Assembly: GCA_028718985.1 (NCBI GenBank)
Contig: JAQUKQ010000018.1
Coordinates: forward strand, 1-33,291
Length of the DNA stretch: 33,291 bases
Source of the DNA: Desulfobulbaceae bacterium
GTDB taxonomy: Bacteria; Desulfobacterota; Desulfobulbia; Desulfobulbales; VMSU01
Direction of reading: 5' to 3'
Shown: positions 1-8,580 of the stretch, one piece after another
How the letters are laid out: each line of letters starts with the position of its first letter
Numbering within the stretch: the first letter of the stretch is position 1
Position numbers and translations under genes: made by a program
Notes under the pieces: generated by a model
Database searches by the model: none
What the model was told of the DNA's origin: nothing
What the model saw: the letters and a program-made list of their open reading frames with translations, nothing else

Positions 1-792
1 CCACCCCGTGCACCCGGGACCGAAAATTCCTTTGAGCCCTACGACGCAGCAAATAGTGGGCTTGCGGTGAATTTTAATGCGATTACTATCGAGGTTGCAG
101 CGGATGGTACGGTGCGCTCGGCAGAGCAGCAAACGCCTCTGCTGCCGGTGATGACCGCCGTTGGCGCTACATTGTCGCCGGGTATCCATCGAGTTAATCT
201 CTCTCAACAGCTTGCCAGGATTAGCGCCTATGTCGGAGAACTGTTTCAGGCGTTTTTGAGTCGGCAGGGGGTGGTATGTTCAGGCGCTGTTCGTACTGGC
301 AAGGTACCGGAGAGTGCTAGACTTCTGTATCGTCACCTGTCGTCGTTCACTCTTCTTGAAGTGGTTGGCAAGATGATGCACTATTCGAATAACTTTATTG
401 CCAATCAACTGTTTCTCTCTTGCGGGGCAGAGGTTTACGGCGGTCCGGCCACTTGGCGAAAGGGAGCGCAGGCTTTGTCGGCGTTTCTCCTTGCGAGTGA
501 AATCAGTAAGGGGAACTTTCAGGTCAAGGAAGGCTCCGGCCTTTCACGAGAAAACAAAATCACAGCGGCAGCGCTCCTTCGTTTGCTCAAAGCCTTTGCG
601 CCATACGCCCATCTGTTGCCGAAAATGCAAGATCGTTTGTTGAAGTCCGGAACCTTGACCGGGGTTTACTCCTACGCAGGCTATTTTGTTAACGGAGCAG
701 ATCTTGACCCATTTGTGCTGATCCTTAACCAGTCCACAAACGTTCGATCCCAAGTGCTCGATCGTTTGGAGATGCGTTACCGAGCCCTCTGA
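1..792 (+). CDS. dacB: D-alanyl-D-alanine carboxypeptidase, PBP4 type (5' truncated by window edge)
   Basis: The reading frame is open from base 1, so the N-terminal half lies outside the window. The visible 263 residues start inside the conserved PYDAANSGLAVNFN stretch of PBP4-family (peptidase S13) enzymes. The SxN motif (Ser-Asn-Asn) is encoded at 385-393 and a KTG-type motif (Lys-Ser-Gly-Thr) at 643-654. The first active-site motif (SxxK) must lie upstream. By family, these periplasmic enzymes trim or cleave cross-bridges in peptidoglycan. The frame ends in TGA at 790-792. A GTG at 67 is only an internal codon, because the family match continues upstream of it. The family assignment is fairly firm; whether it acts mainly as a carboxypeptidase or an endopeptidase cannot be told. 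Confidence 0.85.
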   Translation, partial: PPRAPGTENSFEPYDAANSGLAVNFNAITIEVAADGTVRSAEQQTPLLPVMTAVGATLSPGIHRVNLSQQLARISAYVGELFQAFLSRQGVVCSGAVRTGKVPESARLLYRHLSSFTLLEVVGKMMHYSNNFIANQLFLSCGAEVYGGPATWRKGAQALSAFLLASEISKGNFQVKEGSGLSRENKITAAALLRLLKAFAPYAHLLPKMQDRLLKSGTLTGVYSYAGYFVNGADLDPFVLILNQSTNVRSQVLDRLEMRYRAL

Positions 793-970
793 GTACGTTT
801 TTTCCGACCCTGGGGAATCTACCTATTGCTTTCCGTTTGACAATCCAGTATTTTTTTCAGGTTTTATTTTTTAGACAGCCCTGAACGACACATAGACCGT
901 GCTGTCCGAGTGGGGGAGTGCAGAACGCACGTATCCTTTGACGGGATTCAAGAAATTCCTGTTACCAAAA

Positions 971-999
971 TTGAAATTATTACCCTAAATTTACATAAG
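971..999 (+). promoter_or_regulatory. candidate sigma-70 promoter for fhs
   Basis: TTGAAA (971-976) and CATAAG (994-999) are separated by 17 bases, in an AT-rich stretch about 40 bases before the fhs start. The -35 matches consensus at 5 of 6 positions and the -10 at 4 of 6. The rest of the 793-1037 gap shows only a weak 6-bp inverted repeat (GACAGC 874-879, GCTGTC 901-906) and no recognisable riboswitch. Confidence 0.45.
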
Positions 1000-1037
1000 T
1001 TATTCTTTATTCAAATCAACAGGAAATGGAGGAAAAC

Positions 1038-2801
1038 ATGGTTCTTGACCCGACCAAACATGCTGACTGGGAAATCGCAGAAGAGGCCGAAAGCCGGATG
1101 AAAACCGTTTACGAGCTTGGTGAGAAGTTGGGCCTCAACAAGGAGGAGCTTCTTCCTCATGGCCATTATGTTGCCAAACTCGATTACCGGGCCATTCTGA
1201 ATCGCTTGAAAGATCGGCCTGATGGCAAGTATGTTGATGTTACCGCGATTACCCCGACCCCATTGGGTGAGGGCAAATCCACCTGCGCTATGGGCTTGGT
1301 GCAAGGCTTGGGACGGCGTAACAAGAGCGTGGTTGGCGCTATCCGTCAACCCTCCGGCGGTCCTACCATGAACATCAAAGGCAGCGCCGCCGGTGGCGGT
1401 TTGGCTCAGTGTATCCCATTGACCCCATTCTCCTTGGGCTTGACCGGTGATATTAATGCCATCATGAACGCCCATAACCTGGCCATGGTCGCACTTACCT
1501 CTAGGATGCAGCACGAGTGCAACTACACGGATGAGCAGCTTGGCAAGCGTGGGTTACGTCGTCTTGATATTCATCCTAAGAAGGTGGAAATGGGCTGGGT
1601 GATGGACTACTGTGCGCAGTCTTTGCGGAATATCACCATCGGTCAAGGTGGCCCGATGGATGGCATGACCATGCAGTCCAAATTTGCTATTGCCGTCAGC
1701 TCTGAAGTGATGGCTATCCTGTCGGTGGCTCGTGACCTGAAGGACATGCGGGAGCGCATGGGCCGTATCGTCGTAGGCTACGATCGTCAGGATCGTCCGG
1801 TGACCACCGAAGATCTGGATGTAGCCGGTGCGATGACCGCTTGGATGGTTGAAGCCTTGAACCCAAACCTCTTGCAGACCATCGAGGGTCAGCCGGTAGT
1901 TGTTCATGCCGGGCCTTTTGCCAACATCGCTATCGGTCAATCCTCGGTTATTGCCGACCGGGTTGCCTTGAAGCTGGCAGATTATAACGTGACGGAAAGT
2001 GGCTTTGGCGCCGATATCGGTTTTGAGAAATTCTGGAACCTGAAGTGTCGTTTCAGTGGTTTGAAGCCGAATTGCGCCGTGGTTGTAGCGACCATACGTG
2101 CCTTGAAGTGCCATGGTGGCGCACCGATTCCTGTGCCTGGAAAACCGATGCCTGCTGAGTATGGCAAGGAGAATGTCGGTTGGGTCGAGCAGGGTTGCGT
2201 CAACCTCCTGCACCACATCGAAACGGTCAAGAAGGCCGGCATCAATCCGGTTGTCTGCATCAACGCCTTCTATACCGATACCGATAACGAGATCAAGGCC
2301 GTGCGCCGCCTCTGTGAAGCCGCTGGAGCCAGAGTCGCCTTGTCGAAACATTGGCAGTATGGTGGAGACGGTGCTTTGGAATTCGCCGATGCTGTTGTCG
2401 ATGCCTGTGAAGAGCCAAATGACTTCAAGTTCCTTTATGACCTTGAGACACCGCTCAGCAAGCGCATTGAATTGATTGCCACTGAGGTCTACGGTGCCGA
2501 TGGCGTCAGCTACACCCCAGAGGCTCAGGTTAAGTTGAAACGCATGGAAGCTGATCCCGATCTTAAGGAGATGGGGACCTGCATGGTCAAGACCCATCTC
2601 AGCCTCTCTCACGATCCGACGAAGAAGGGTGCCCCCAAGGGCTGGACCTTGCCGATCAGGGATATCTTGACCTACAAAGGTGCGGGCTTTGTCGTGCCGG
2701 TGGCAGGAGCTATCAGCCTGATGCCGGGTACCGCTTCCGATCCTGCCTATCGCCGTATCGATGTCGATGTCGAGACTGGTCGGGTGAAAGGCGTTTTCTA
2801 G
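1038..2801 (+). CDS. fhs: formate-tetrahydrofolate ligase
   Basis: This enzyme makes 10-formyl-THF from formate, THF and ATP. In anaerobes it is the entry step of the methyl branch of the Wood-Ljungdahl pathway and also feeds purine synthesis. The P-loop-like motif [11 protein letters not shown] is near residue 80, followed by [19 protein letters not shown] and [14 protein letters not shown], both diagnostic of the family. I place the start at ATG 1038, because GGAGG at 1028-1032 sits 5 bases before it; an in-frame ATG at 1026 overlaps that site. The product is 587 aa, somewhat longer than the usual roughly 555 aa. It appears to be monocistronic, with its own promoter candidate upstream and a strong hairpin downstream. 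No folD or other THF genes are adjacent. Confidence 0.95.
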   Translation: MVLDPTKHADWEIAEEAESRMKTVYELGEKLGLNKEELLPHGHYVAKLDYRAILNRLKDRPDGKYVDVTAITPTPLGEGKSTCAMGLVQGLGRRNKSVVGAIRQPSGGPTMNIKGSAAGGGLAQCIPLTPFSLGLTGDINAIMNAHNLAMVALTSRMQHECNYTDEQLGKRGLRRLDIHPKKVEMGWVMDYCAQSLRNITIGQGGPMDGMTMQSKFAIAVSSEVMAILSVARDLKDMRERMGRIVVGYDRQDRPVTTEDLDVAGAMTAWMVEALNPNLLQTIEGQPVVVHAGPFANIAIGQSSVIADRVALKLADYNVTESGFGADIGFEKFWNLKCRFSGLKPNCAVVVATIRALKCHGGAPIPVPGKPMPAEYGKENVGWVEQGCVNLLHHIETVKKAGINPVVCINAFYTDTDNEIKAVRRLCEAAGARVALSKHWQYGGDGALEFADAVVDACEEPNDFKFLYDLETPLSKRIELIATEVYGADGVSYTPEAQVKLKRMEADPDLKEMGTCMVKTHLSLSHDPTKKGAPKGWTLPIRDILTYKGAGFVVPVAGAISLMPGTASDPAYRRIDVDVETGRVKGVF

Positions 2802-2814
2802 TATTCTGCTCTCG

Positions 2815-2834
2815 CCCCACGCGCCTGCGTGGGG
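2815..2834 (+). other. 8-bp perfect hairpin after fhs
   Basis: CCCCACGC (2815-2822) and GCGTGGGG (2827-2834) form a perfect GC-rich stem with a GCCT tetraloop, 13 bases after the fhs stop. No T-run follows. It may stabilise the fhs 3' end or work together with the larger hairpin at 2855-2890. Confidence 0.5.
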
Positions 2835-2854
2835 ACGAGGAAGTATCGGATAGA

Positions 2855-2890
2855 CAATGGGGCACTGGAATCGTTTCCAGTGCCCCATTG
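2855..2890 (+). terminator. 16-bp perfect stem-loop, probable fhs terminator
   Basis: A 16-base arm at 2855-2870 (CAATGGGGCACTGGAA) is the exact reverse complement of 2875-2890, with a TCGT loop. It is followed by CTTTGTGT rather than a pure T-tract. The position between the fhs stop and the next gene, and the very stable stem, suggest termination or 3'-end processing of the fhs transcript. It leaves only 39 bases before the ABC-F start. Confidence 0.7.
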
Positions 2891-2929
2891 CTTTGTGTAG
2901 GTTGAAAGTAAAAACCCTTAGGCTTCTCT

Positions 2930-4948
2930 ATGTTGCAAATCAATAATCTCAGCCTCCAGTTTGGCAATAAGCACCTCTTCAAGGAACTCTCGGTACGGTT
3001 AAATCGAGCCGATCGGGTTGGTCTGGTCGGGGTCAATGGCACTGGCAAGTCGACCCTGCTCAAGATGATGGTAGGTGATATTGAAACGGATTTCGGTGTC
3101 ATCAGTCGCTCTAAGCAGGCCACCATCGGCTATCTTCCCCAGGAGATCGACCCCTTTCCGCCTGGCCGTACCCTATATCAGGAGGCGAGAACGGCTTTTG
3201 AGCACCTCCTTTTTTTGCAGGATGAGTTGCAGCGTATCAATCATTCGCTGAGCCATGAAGATCCAAAGTCTTCTCTTTTCGCGGATCTGCTCGAGCAACA
3301 GGGGGAACTGCAGCAACAGCTCGATGCCTCGGACATCTTTCATATTGACGCCCGGATCGAGAAGGTGCTGACGGGATTAGGCTTTTCAAAGGCCGACCAG
3401 GAGAAGGATTGCAATGATTTCAGCGGTGGTTGGCAGATGCGCTTGATGCTCGCCAAGTTGCTCTTGACCTGCCCAAGTTTTCTCTTTCTCGACGAGCCGA
3501 CCAACCATCTTGATATCGAATCACTGACCTGGCTTGAGAGCTTTTTACAAAACCATAACGGTGCCCTGGTCATCATTTCGCATGACCGCACCTTTCTGGA
3601 CAACCTGACCAACCTGACGTGGGAGCTGAGTCTAGGAAAACTTACGGTCTATAAGGGCAATTATACAAGCTATGTCGAGGAGAAGGCGATCCGGCAGCAA
3701 GTCAATCTGGCTTCATACAACAATCAGCAGGCCAAGATCGAGCAGACCATGCGTTTTGTTACCAGGTTCCGGGCAAAATCGACCAAGTCCAAACAGGTGC
3801 AAAGTCGACTCAAGCTTTTAGGTAAGATGGATCGCATCGAGATTGAGGACAGCGAAACGGCGATCAGCTTCCGTTTCCCTCCGTCTGCTCCCAGCGGACG
3901 TTTGGCAATTTTAGTCGATGGTGTCAGCAAAAGTTTCGATGGCAGGACAATTATCCAAAATATCCATATCGAGATCAATCGTGGGGATAAGGTGGCGATC
4001 ATCGGGGTCAACGGTGCCGGCAAGTCGACCTTGGTGAAGCTCTTGGCAGGGATACACAAACCGGACGAGGGTGAGATCAGGCTTGGTCATAACGTCAAAC
4101 TCTCGTACTTTGGCCAACATCAGGCCAAGGACCTTGATCCGCAGTATACCGTTTTGCAGACCATGGAGATGGTGGATGCCGACAAGACCGTGACCGGTAT
4201 CCGTTCGCTGCTCGGGGCCTTTCTCTTTCGCGGTGATGAGGTGGATAAAAAGGTGATGGTGCTTTCCGGCGGCGAAAAGAGTCGTTTGGCCCTTGCCAAA
4301 ATGATTGCCAGTCCAGCTAATCTTTTGGTCATGGATGAGCCGACCAACCACCTCGACATGATGTCACAGGATATTTTGCAAACGGCCATGGCTCAATACG
4401 ATGGCTCGATCCTGGTGGTCTCTCATAACCGCTTCTTTCTCGATGCCTTTGTCAATAAGGTGTTGGAGATTAAGGATGGTCAAGCCACCATGTACGATGG
4501 CAATCTCACCTACTACCTCGATAAAGTGAAGCAGGAAGCCATGTCCGCTGCGACGCTGGCGGGCAATCTCCCGAGAGAGAAACAGACGCAAGGAGAGGCG
4601 GAGTCACCACAAGCCGCGGCCGATGGGGGAAGTATCTCCCGCCTCTCGGGCAAAGAGGCCAGGCAGGCTAAGGCTAGGTTGCGGGAAGAGAGAAACCGCA
4701 AGCTTGGTCCTTTGAAAAAAGCGATTGGCGAGATGGAAAAAGAGATTGCCGAGCTTGAGACGCAAAAGTCGACGCTAGAGGCTGCTTTGATGGACCCGGA
4801 GCTGTACCAGGATCAGAACGCCTTCGCCGAAAAGAGTATCTTGCACAAGAAAACGACGGATCGCCTGGAGAGGCTCTACCCGAAATGGGAGAGTGCCCAA
4901 GAGGAGCTTGAGCAACTTGAAGGGGTCTTTGAGGATAGCGATGCTTGA
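2930..4948 (+). CDS. ABC-F family ATPase (YheS/Uup-like translation factor)
   Basis: The protein has two ABC ATPase domains in one chain and no membrane segments. The first Walker A is GVNGTGKST at residues 34-42, and a second (GVNGAGKST) lies near residue 360. Signature motifs are FSGGWQMRL and LSGGEKSRL, each followed by a DEPTNHLD Walker B. The linker contains RFRAKSTKSKQVQSRLK, typical of the P-site tRNA-interaction motif region. The C-terminal ~100 residues are charged and predicted coiled coil, as in YheS and Uup. ABC-F proteins act on stalled or unusual ribosome complexes; which subtype this is cannot be settled by eye. The start is ATG 2930 with only a weak AGG upstream. The gene converges on the oxidoreductase gene with a 26-base gap and no visible terminator. 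Confidence 0.92.
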   Translation: MLQINNLSLQFGNKHLFKELSVRLNRADRVGLVGVNGTGKSTLLKMMVGDIETDFGVISRSKQATIGYLPQEIDPFPPGRTLYQEARTAFEHLLFLQDELQRINHSLSHEDPKSSLFADLLEQQGELQQQLDASDIFHIDARIEKVLTGLGFSKADQEKDCNDFSGGWQMRLMLAKLLLTCPSFLFLDEPTNHLDIESLTWLESFLQNHNGALVIISHDRTFLDNLTNLTWELSLGKLTVYKGNYTSYVEEKAIRQQVNLASYNNQQAKIEQTMRFVTRFRAKSTKSKQVQSRLKLLGKMDRIEIEDSETAISFRFPPSAPSGRLAILVDGVSKSFDGRTIIQNIHIEINRGDKVAIIGVNGAGKSTLVKLLAGIHKPDEGEIRLGHNVKLSYFGQHQAKDLDPQYTVLQTMEMVDADKTVTGIRSLLGAFLFRGDEVDKKVMVLSGGEKSRLALAKMIASPANLLVMDEPTNHLDMMSQDILQTAMAQYDGSILVVSHNRFFLDAFVNKVLEIKDGQATMYDGNLTYYLDKVKQEAMSAATLAGNLPREKQTQGEAESPQAAADGGSISRLSGKEARQAKARLREERNRKLGPLKKAIGEMEKEIAELETQKSTLEAALMDPELYQDQNAFAEKSILHKKTTDRLERLYPKWESAQEELEQLEGVFEDSDA

Positions 4949-4974
4949 AAAATCGCTGCAATAAAGGGATATTG

Positions 4975-6585
4975 TTACTGATCTGCCCCTGCTATGCTCA
5001 AGGCCACGGCCTCGGCAATCTTGATGCCATCGACCGCCGAGGAGAGGATGCCGCCGGCGTAGCCTGCACCTTCACCAGCTGGGTAGAGGCCCTTGGTGTT
5101 GATGCTCTGTAAATCAAGGTCGCCTCTTTTGATGCGGATGGGGGATGAGGTACGGGTTTCGACCCCGGTCAAGACGGCATCGGCTAAATCAAAGCCTGGG
5201 ATTTGCTTGGCGAAGGCGGGGAGTGCCTCACTGATGGCGGCAATGGCATACTCCGGCAAGGCGGTGCTGAGATCGCACAGGTGCACACCAGGAGTATAGG
5301 ATGGCTTGACGCGCCCCAGGGTGCTCGAAGGCCTGCCTGCCAGGAAATCGCCGAGCAACTGGCCCGGCGCGTGGTACTCTCCTCCCCCCAAATCAAAGGC
5401 GCGTGACTCCCAGAAGCGTTGAAACTCCATGCCGGCCAGTGGGCCATCAGGGTAATCCTCTGGCGTAATGCCTACCACGATGCCGCTGTTGGCGTTTCGT
5501 TCCTTGCGCGAATATTGACTCATGCCGTTGGTTACCACCCGACCCGATTCGGAGGTGGCGGCAACGACGGTGCCGCCTGGACACATGCAGAAGCTGTACA
5601 CCGAACGGCCATTGCTTGCGTGATGCACCAGTTTGTAGTCGGCGGCGCCGAGCAGTGGGTGGGCAGCGTTTTTGCCGTGCCGGCTACGATCGATGAGCGA
5701 CTGCGGGTGCTCGATGCGAAAGCCAATGGAAAAGGGTTTTGCCTCAAGCGAGATGCCGCGGCGATGTAGCATCTCGAAGGTGTCACGGGCGCTGTGGCCG
5801 ATGGCAAGTATCAGGTGATTGCACCGGATGTGCTCGCCGTTCGCCAGGATCACGGCGTGCACCTGGCCGTCAACAAGCTCAATATCCTCCAGCCGGCTTT
5901 GGAAGCGAATCTCGCCGCCTAAAGCTTGGATGGTGGCCCGCATCTTTTCGACCACGCCGACCAGGCGGAAGGTGCCGATGTGCGGTTTGCTGACATAGAG
6001 AATCTCTGGTGGAGCCCCGGCCCGGACAAATTCGCGCAATACCTTTCTGCCGTAATGCTTGGGATCTCTGATCTGGGTGTGCAGCTTGCCGTCGGAGAAT
6101 GTCCCTGCGCCACCTTCGCCAAACTGTACATTGGATTCTGGATGTAGCACCCCCTTCCGCCAGAGGCCAAAGGTGTCCTTGGTTCGTTCACGCACGGCTT
6201 TGCCGCGTTCGAGGAGCAGCGGTTTGAAACCGGACTGGGCGAGGATGAGTCCCGCGAACAGTCCAGCTGGTCCCATGCCAATGATGACAGGCCGCAAGTG
6301 TGGTGTTTTCGGCGCCTGGGCGACAAAGTGGTAGCTTGTGTCTGGCGCGGGTTTGAGATGCGAATCATTTTTGAAACGTTCGGCAATTTCCGCTTCGTTT
6401 TGCAGTTCAAGATCGACTGTGTAGATGAAGAAGATGGAGTGTGATTTGCGCGCATCGACGCCGCGTCGTACAATTGTCAGGTTGAGCAGGCGATTTTTTT
6501 CAACGGCGAGTCGTTGCAGGACGGCTGTCTCAAGCGCCTCTTCGCCGTGGTCAATGGGAAGTTTCAGTTCGGTAAGTCGCAGCAT
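4975..6585 (-). CDS. FAD-dependent oxidoreductase, COG2509 family
   Basis: This is an uncharacterised flavoprotein dehydrogenase of the COG2509 group. An N-terminal alpha/beta domain of about 95 residues, starting MLRLTELKLPIDH, precedes a Rossmann dinucleotide-binding motif GMGPAG at residues 103-108. Further family marks are QFGEGGAGTFSDGKLHT, AIGHSARDTFEML and, near the C-terminus, GEGAGYAGGILSSAVDG, which closes the FAD site. I set the start at the ATG at 6583-6585 because it matches the family N-terminus. The frame can be extended to a TTG at 6669, but the extra 28 residues do not look like the family. The substrate is unknown. The gene is transcribed toward the ABC-F gene and divergently from mrp. 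Confidence 0.88.
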   Translation of the reverse strand: MLRLTELKLPIDHGEEALETAVLQRLAVEKNRLLNLTIVRRGVDARKSHSIFFIYTVDLELQNEAEIAERFKNDSHLKPAPDTSYHFVAQAPKTPHLRPVIIGMGPAGLFAGLILAQSGFKPLLLERGKAVRERTKDTFGLWRKGVLHPESNVQFGEGGAGTFSDGKLHTQIRDPKHYGRKVLREFVRAGAPPEILYVSKPHIGTFRLVGVVEKMRATIQALGGEIRFQSRLEDIELVDGQVHAVILANGEHIRCNHLILAIGHSARDTFEMLHRRGISLEAKPFSIGFRIEHPQSLIDRSRHGKNAAHPLLGAADYKLVHHASNGRSVYSFCMCPGGTVVAATSESGRVVTNGMSQYSRKERNANSGIVVGITPEDYPDGPLAGMEFQRFWESRAFDLGGGEYHAPGQLLGDFLAGRPSSTLGRVKPSYTPGVHLCDLSTALPEYAIAAISEALPAFAKQIPGFDLADAVLTGVETRTSSPIRIKRGDLDLQSINTKGLYPAGEGAGYAGGILSSAVDGIKIAEAVALSIAGADQ

Positions 6586-6897
6586 GGCATCGTTGCTTGA
6601 CGGAGAGTGATAAAGAGAGTCAGGGGCCTTGTCAGTGACAACACTACAAAAAAAATGCGCAAAGGCCAAGGATAGGTTTCGCTGTGATTGTTTTGTAGCC
6701 CGAAAAAAAGGAGTATCGCCTTGCCTCAGATGCCAAGTCGGATTATATGAAGATATCTCATGGGTAGGCAGGTTTTTTATTTACAATAAACGCTTAACTT
6801 TCGACAAGAGTGAAAGCGTTGGGAAGTCATTCTGAGATGAGACTGGGAGCACGATCAAAAATTCTACCCAATAACCATTACACTAGAGGGATATATC
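6586..6897. other. 312-bp divergent intergenic region
   Basis: This gap separates the divergent COG2509 gene and mrp and should hold both promoters. I see no promoter good enough to call. The only structure noted is AACGCTT (6789-6795) with its exact complement AAGCGTT (6814-6820), 18 bases apart. An overlapping alternative pairing is CTTTC with GAAAG. AGAGGG shortly before 6898 could be the mrp ribosome binding site. No tRNA or small gene was recognised. Confidence 0.4.
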
Positions 6898-7860
6898 ATG
6901 AGTAGTTCATGCGGTTCATGTGACAGTAAAAAATCAAGTTGTCCATCCTCATCGTCTCAATCACAGGCGCAAGCACATATCGCCCAGCAGGAAGTTGCCA
7001 TCAAGACATCGCTTGCCAAAATCAAGCATAAGATCCTTGTGATGAGTGGCAAAGGGGGAGTTGGCAAAAGCACGGTCTCTACCAATTTGGCTATGGGCCT
7101 TGCCAAAAGAGGACATAAGGTAGGCTTGATGGATGTGGATCTGCACGGACCCGACATCTGCCGGATGCTCAACTTGGAACAGAGCCTGCACGACGCAGAA
7201 AAGGGGACTGGCGGACTGTTGCCGCCGATTCAAGCGGCTGAAAATCTGAAGGTCGTCTCGCTGGAATACATGATGGAGGATCGGGATGATCCGATCATTT
7301 GGCGCGGTCCTTTGAAAATCCAGGCTATTCGTCAGTTTGTTGCCGATATCGATTGGGGAAATTTGGATTATTTGATTATCGATGCTCCTCCTGGTACTGG
7401 CGACGAGCCGTTGACCATCGCCAACATGATCCCCGACGCACAGGCCTTGGTGGTGACCACACCGCAGGAGATCGCCCTGGCTGATGTGCGCAAATCGATC
7501 AATTTCTGCCATCAGGTCAAGATGCGTATCGTCGGTCTGGTTGAGAACATGAGCGGGCTCATCTGCCCTCACTGCAATAAGGTGGTCGATGTCTTTAAGA
7601 GCGGTGGTGGTGAGAAGACGGCCAAGCAGTTCAAAATCAATTTCCTGGGAAGAATTCCCATGGACCCGCGGGTGGTGGTGGGCGGCGATGACGGCACACC
7701 GTATCTCAGTTCGGCGTTGGAAAGTCCGGCGATAGCCGCCTTTGGCGCAATGATCGACAATGTTCTTAAACAGCAGGAACCGACCAAGCCTATCTCGCTC
7801 AATAACGCGAGCTGTGGTTGTGGCGGTGGGGGTTGTGATCCCAATAAGTGTGATTGCTAA
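6898..7860 (+). CDS. mrp: Mrp/NBP35-type iron-sulfur carrier ATPase with cysteine-rich ends
   Basis: This is a P-loop ATPase of the Mrp/ApbC/NBP35 family, which binds and passes on Fe-S clusters in the cytoplasm. The deviant Walker A GKGGVGKST is at residues 51-59. DVDLHGPD and the DAPPGTGDE Walker B region follow, and the cluster-bridging CxxC is Cys223/Cys226 (ICPHC). There are two additions to a minimal Mrp: cysteines 5, 8 and 15 in a Ser-rich N-terminal tail, and a glycine-rich C-terminal tail with cysteines 306, 308, 313, 318 and 320. The N-terminal cluster recalls eukaryotic and archaeal NBP35. The start is ATG 6898. The gene heads the plus-strand series that includes the metallo-hydrolase and selB. 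Confidence 0.93.
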   Translation: MSSSCGSCDSKKSSCPSSSSQSQAQAHIAQQEVAIKTSLAKIKHKILVMSGKGGVGKSTVSTNLAMGLAKRGHKVGLMDVDLHGPDICRMLNLEQSLHDAEKGTGGLLPPIQAAENLKVVSLEYMMEDRDDPIIWRGPLKIQAIRQFVADIDWGNLDYLIIDAPPGTGDEPLTIANMIPDAQALVVTTPQEIALADVRKSINFCHQVKMRIVGLVENMSGLICPHCNKVVDVFKSGGGEKTAKQFKINFLGRIPMDPRVVVGGDDGTPYLSSALESPAIAAFGAMIDNVLKQQEPTKPISLNNASCGCGGGGCDPNKCDC

Positions 7861-7867
7861 TCATGCT

Positions 7868-7894
7868 GGGTGTGCATGGTGCCTCATGCACCCC
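7868..7894 (+). other. hairpin between mrp and the metallo-hydrolase gene
   Basis: TGCATG (7873-7878) pairs with CATGCA (7885-7890). The stem extends by GGG/CCC with one bulged T, and the loop is GTGCCT. There is no T-run, so this is more likely a transcript-processing or partial attenuation element than a full terminator. Confidence 0.4.
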
Positions 7895-7938
7895 GGATTT
7901 GTGCTGCTCTCCGCTTACGAAAACCAAAAGGAAACCTC

Positions 7939-8577
7939 ATGATCATTCAACAATTGATTGTTGGCACCATGGCTGTCTGTTGCTATTTGATAAGTTGCGA
8001 GGAAACTAAGATAGCAGCGGTGATTGACCCTGGTGGCAATGAAGAACAAATCCTGGCCGCCGCCAAGGCCAAAGGTTTGAGCATCAAATATATCATCAAC
8101 ACCCATGGCCATGCCGACCACGATTGCGGCAACGGTGTTATCAAGGCTGCGACCGGCGCTAAAATCATCATCCATGCCAAAGACGCCGAGTTTTTTGCCC
8201 GGCCGGACGTCAAAGAGTACTTCTCTGTCCTTGGACTGCCCGCCTCGCCGCCAGCCGATCAAACGGTAAACGATGGCGATGTGATTACGATCGGGAAAGT
8301 GAAATTGACTGTTATCCATACCCCTGGGCATACGCCGGGCGGGATCTGCCTCTATTCGGCTCCTAACCTGTTCACTGGCGACACACTCTTTGTCGGTGGT
8401 GTGGGGCGCACGGATTTTCCTGGCGGTGATACTGCGACCCTCATGCACTCGCTTCGTCACAAACTCTTGACATTACCCCATGAAACCAAGATTTGGCCTG
8501 GCCATGGTTATGGTGGAGACTCCTCGACCCTTGCCAAGGAAGCCAAGTCTAATCCCTATCTGAATGGGGATTTTTAG
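7939..8577 (+). CDS. MBL-fold metallo-hydrolase, glyoxalase II-like (YcbL type)
   Basis: This 212-aa metallo-beta-lactamase-fold hydrolase carries the binuclear metal signature THGHADHD (HxHxDH), then HTPGHTPGG, FTGDTLF and the distal histidine in PGHGYGG. The arrangement and the short length, lacking the substrate-binding C-terminal domain of classical glyoxalase II, match YcbL-type thioesterase/hydrolase proteins. The likely role is hydrolysis of a thioester such as S-lactoylglutathione or another thiol conjugate, but the substrate is not shown. The start is ATG 7939, with AAGGAAA at 7928-7934 just before it. The frame is open to 7870 without a comparable ribosome site. The stop lies 3 bases before selB, so the two genes are probably co-transcribed. 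Confidence 0.9.
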   Translation: MIIQQLIVGTMAVCCYLISCEETKIAAVIDPGGNEEQILAAAKAKGLSIKYIINTHGHADHDCGNGVIKAATGAKIIIHAKDAEFFARPDVKEYFSVLGLPASPPADQTVNDGDVITIGKVKLTVIHTPGHTPGGICLYSAPNLFTGDTLFVGGVGRTDFPGGDTATLMHSLRHKLLTLPHETKIWPGHGYGGDSSTLAKEAKSNPYLNGDF

Positions 8578-8580
8578 GCG

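Noticed and set aside
790-792. TGA stop of dacB as a selenocysteine codon
   Set aside because: The protein already ends at the usual place after the KTG-type motif, and the sequence after it is AT-rich non-coding.
874-906. GACAGC/GCTGTC inverted repeat before fhs as a riboswitch
   Set aside because: Six-base arms with a 21-base loop and no conserved riboswitch core.
910-1101. 63-aa plus-strand ORF before fhs
   Set aside because: It overlaps the fhs promoter candidate and start in another frame and has no ribosome site or family similarity.
1554-2888. 444-aa minus-strand open frame opposite fhs
   Set aside because: It lies wholly against a strongly conserved enzyme, has no recognisable domain and arises from codon bias of fhs.
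6629-6835. 68-aa plus-strand ORF in the gap before mrp
   Set aside because: Composition and lack of a ribosome site make it unlikely; it begins inside the region opposite the oxidoreductase start.
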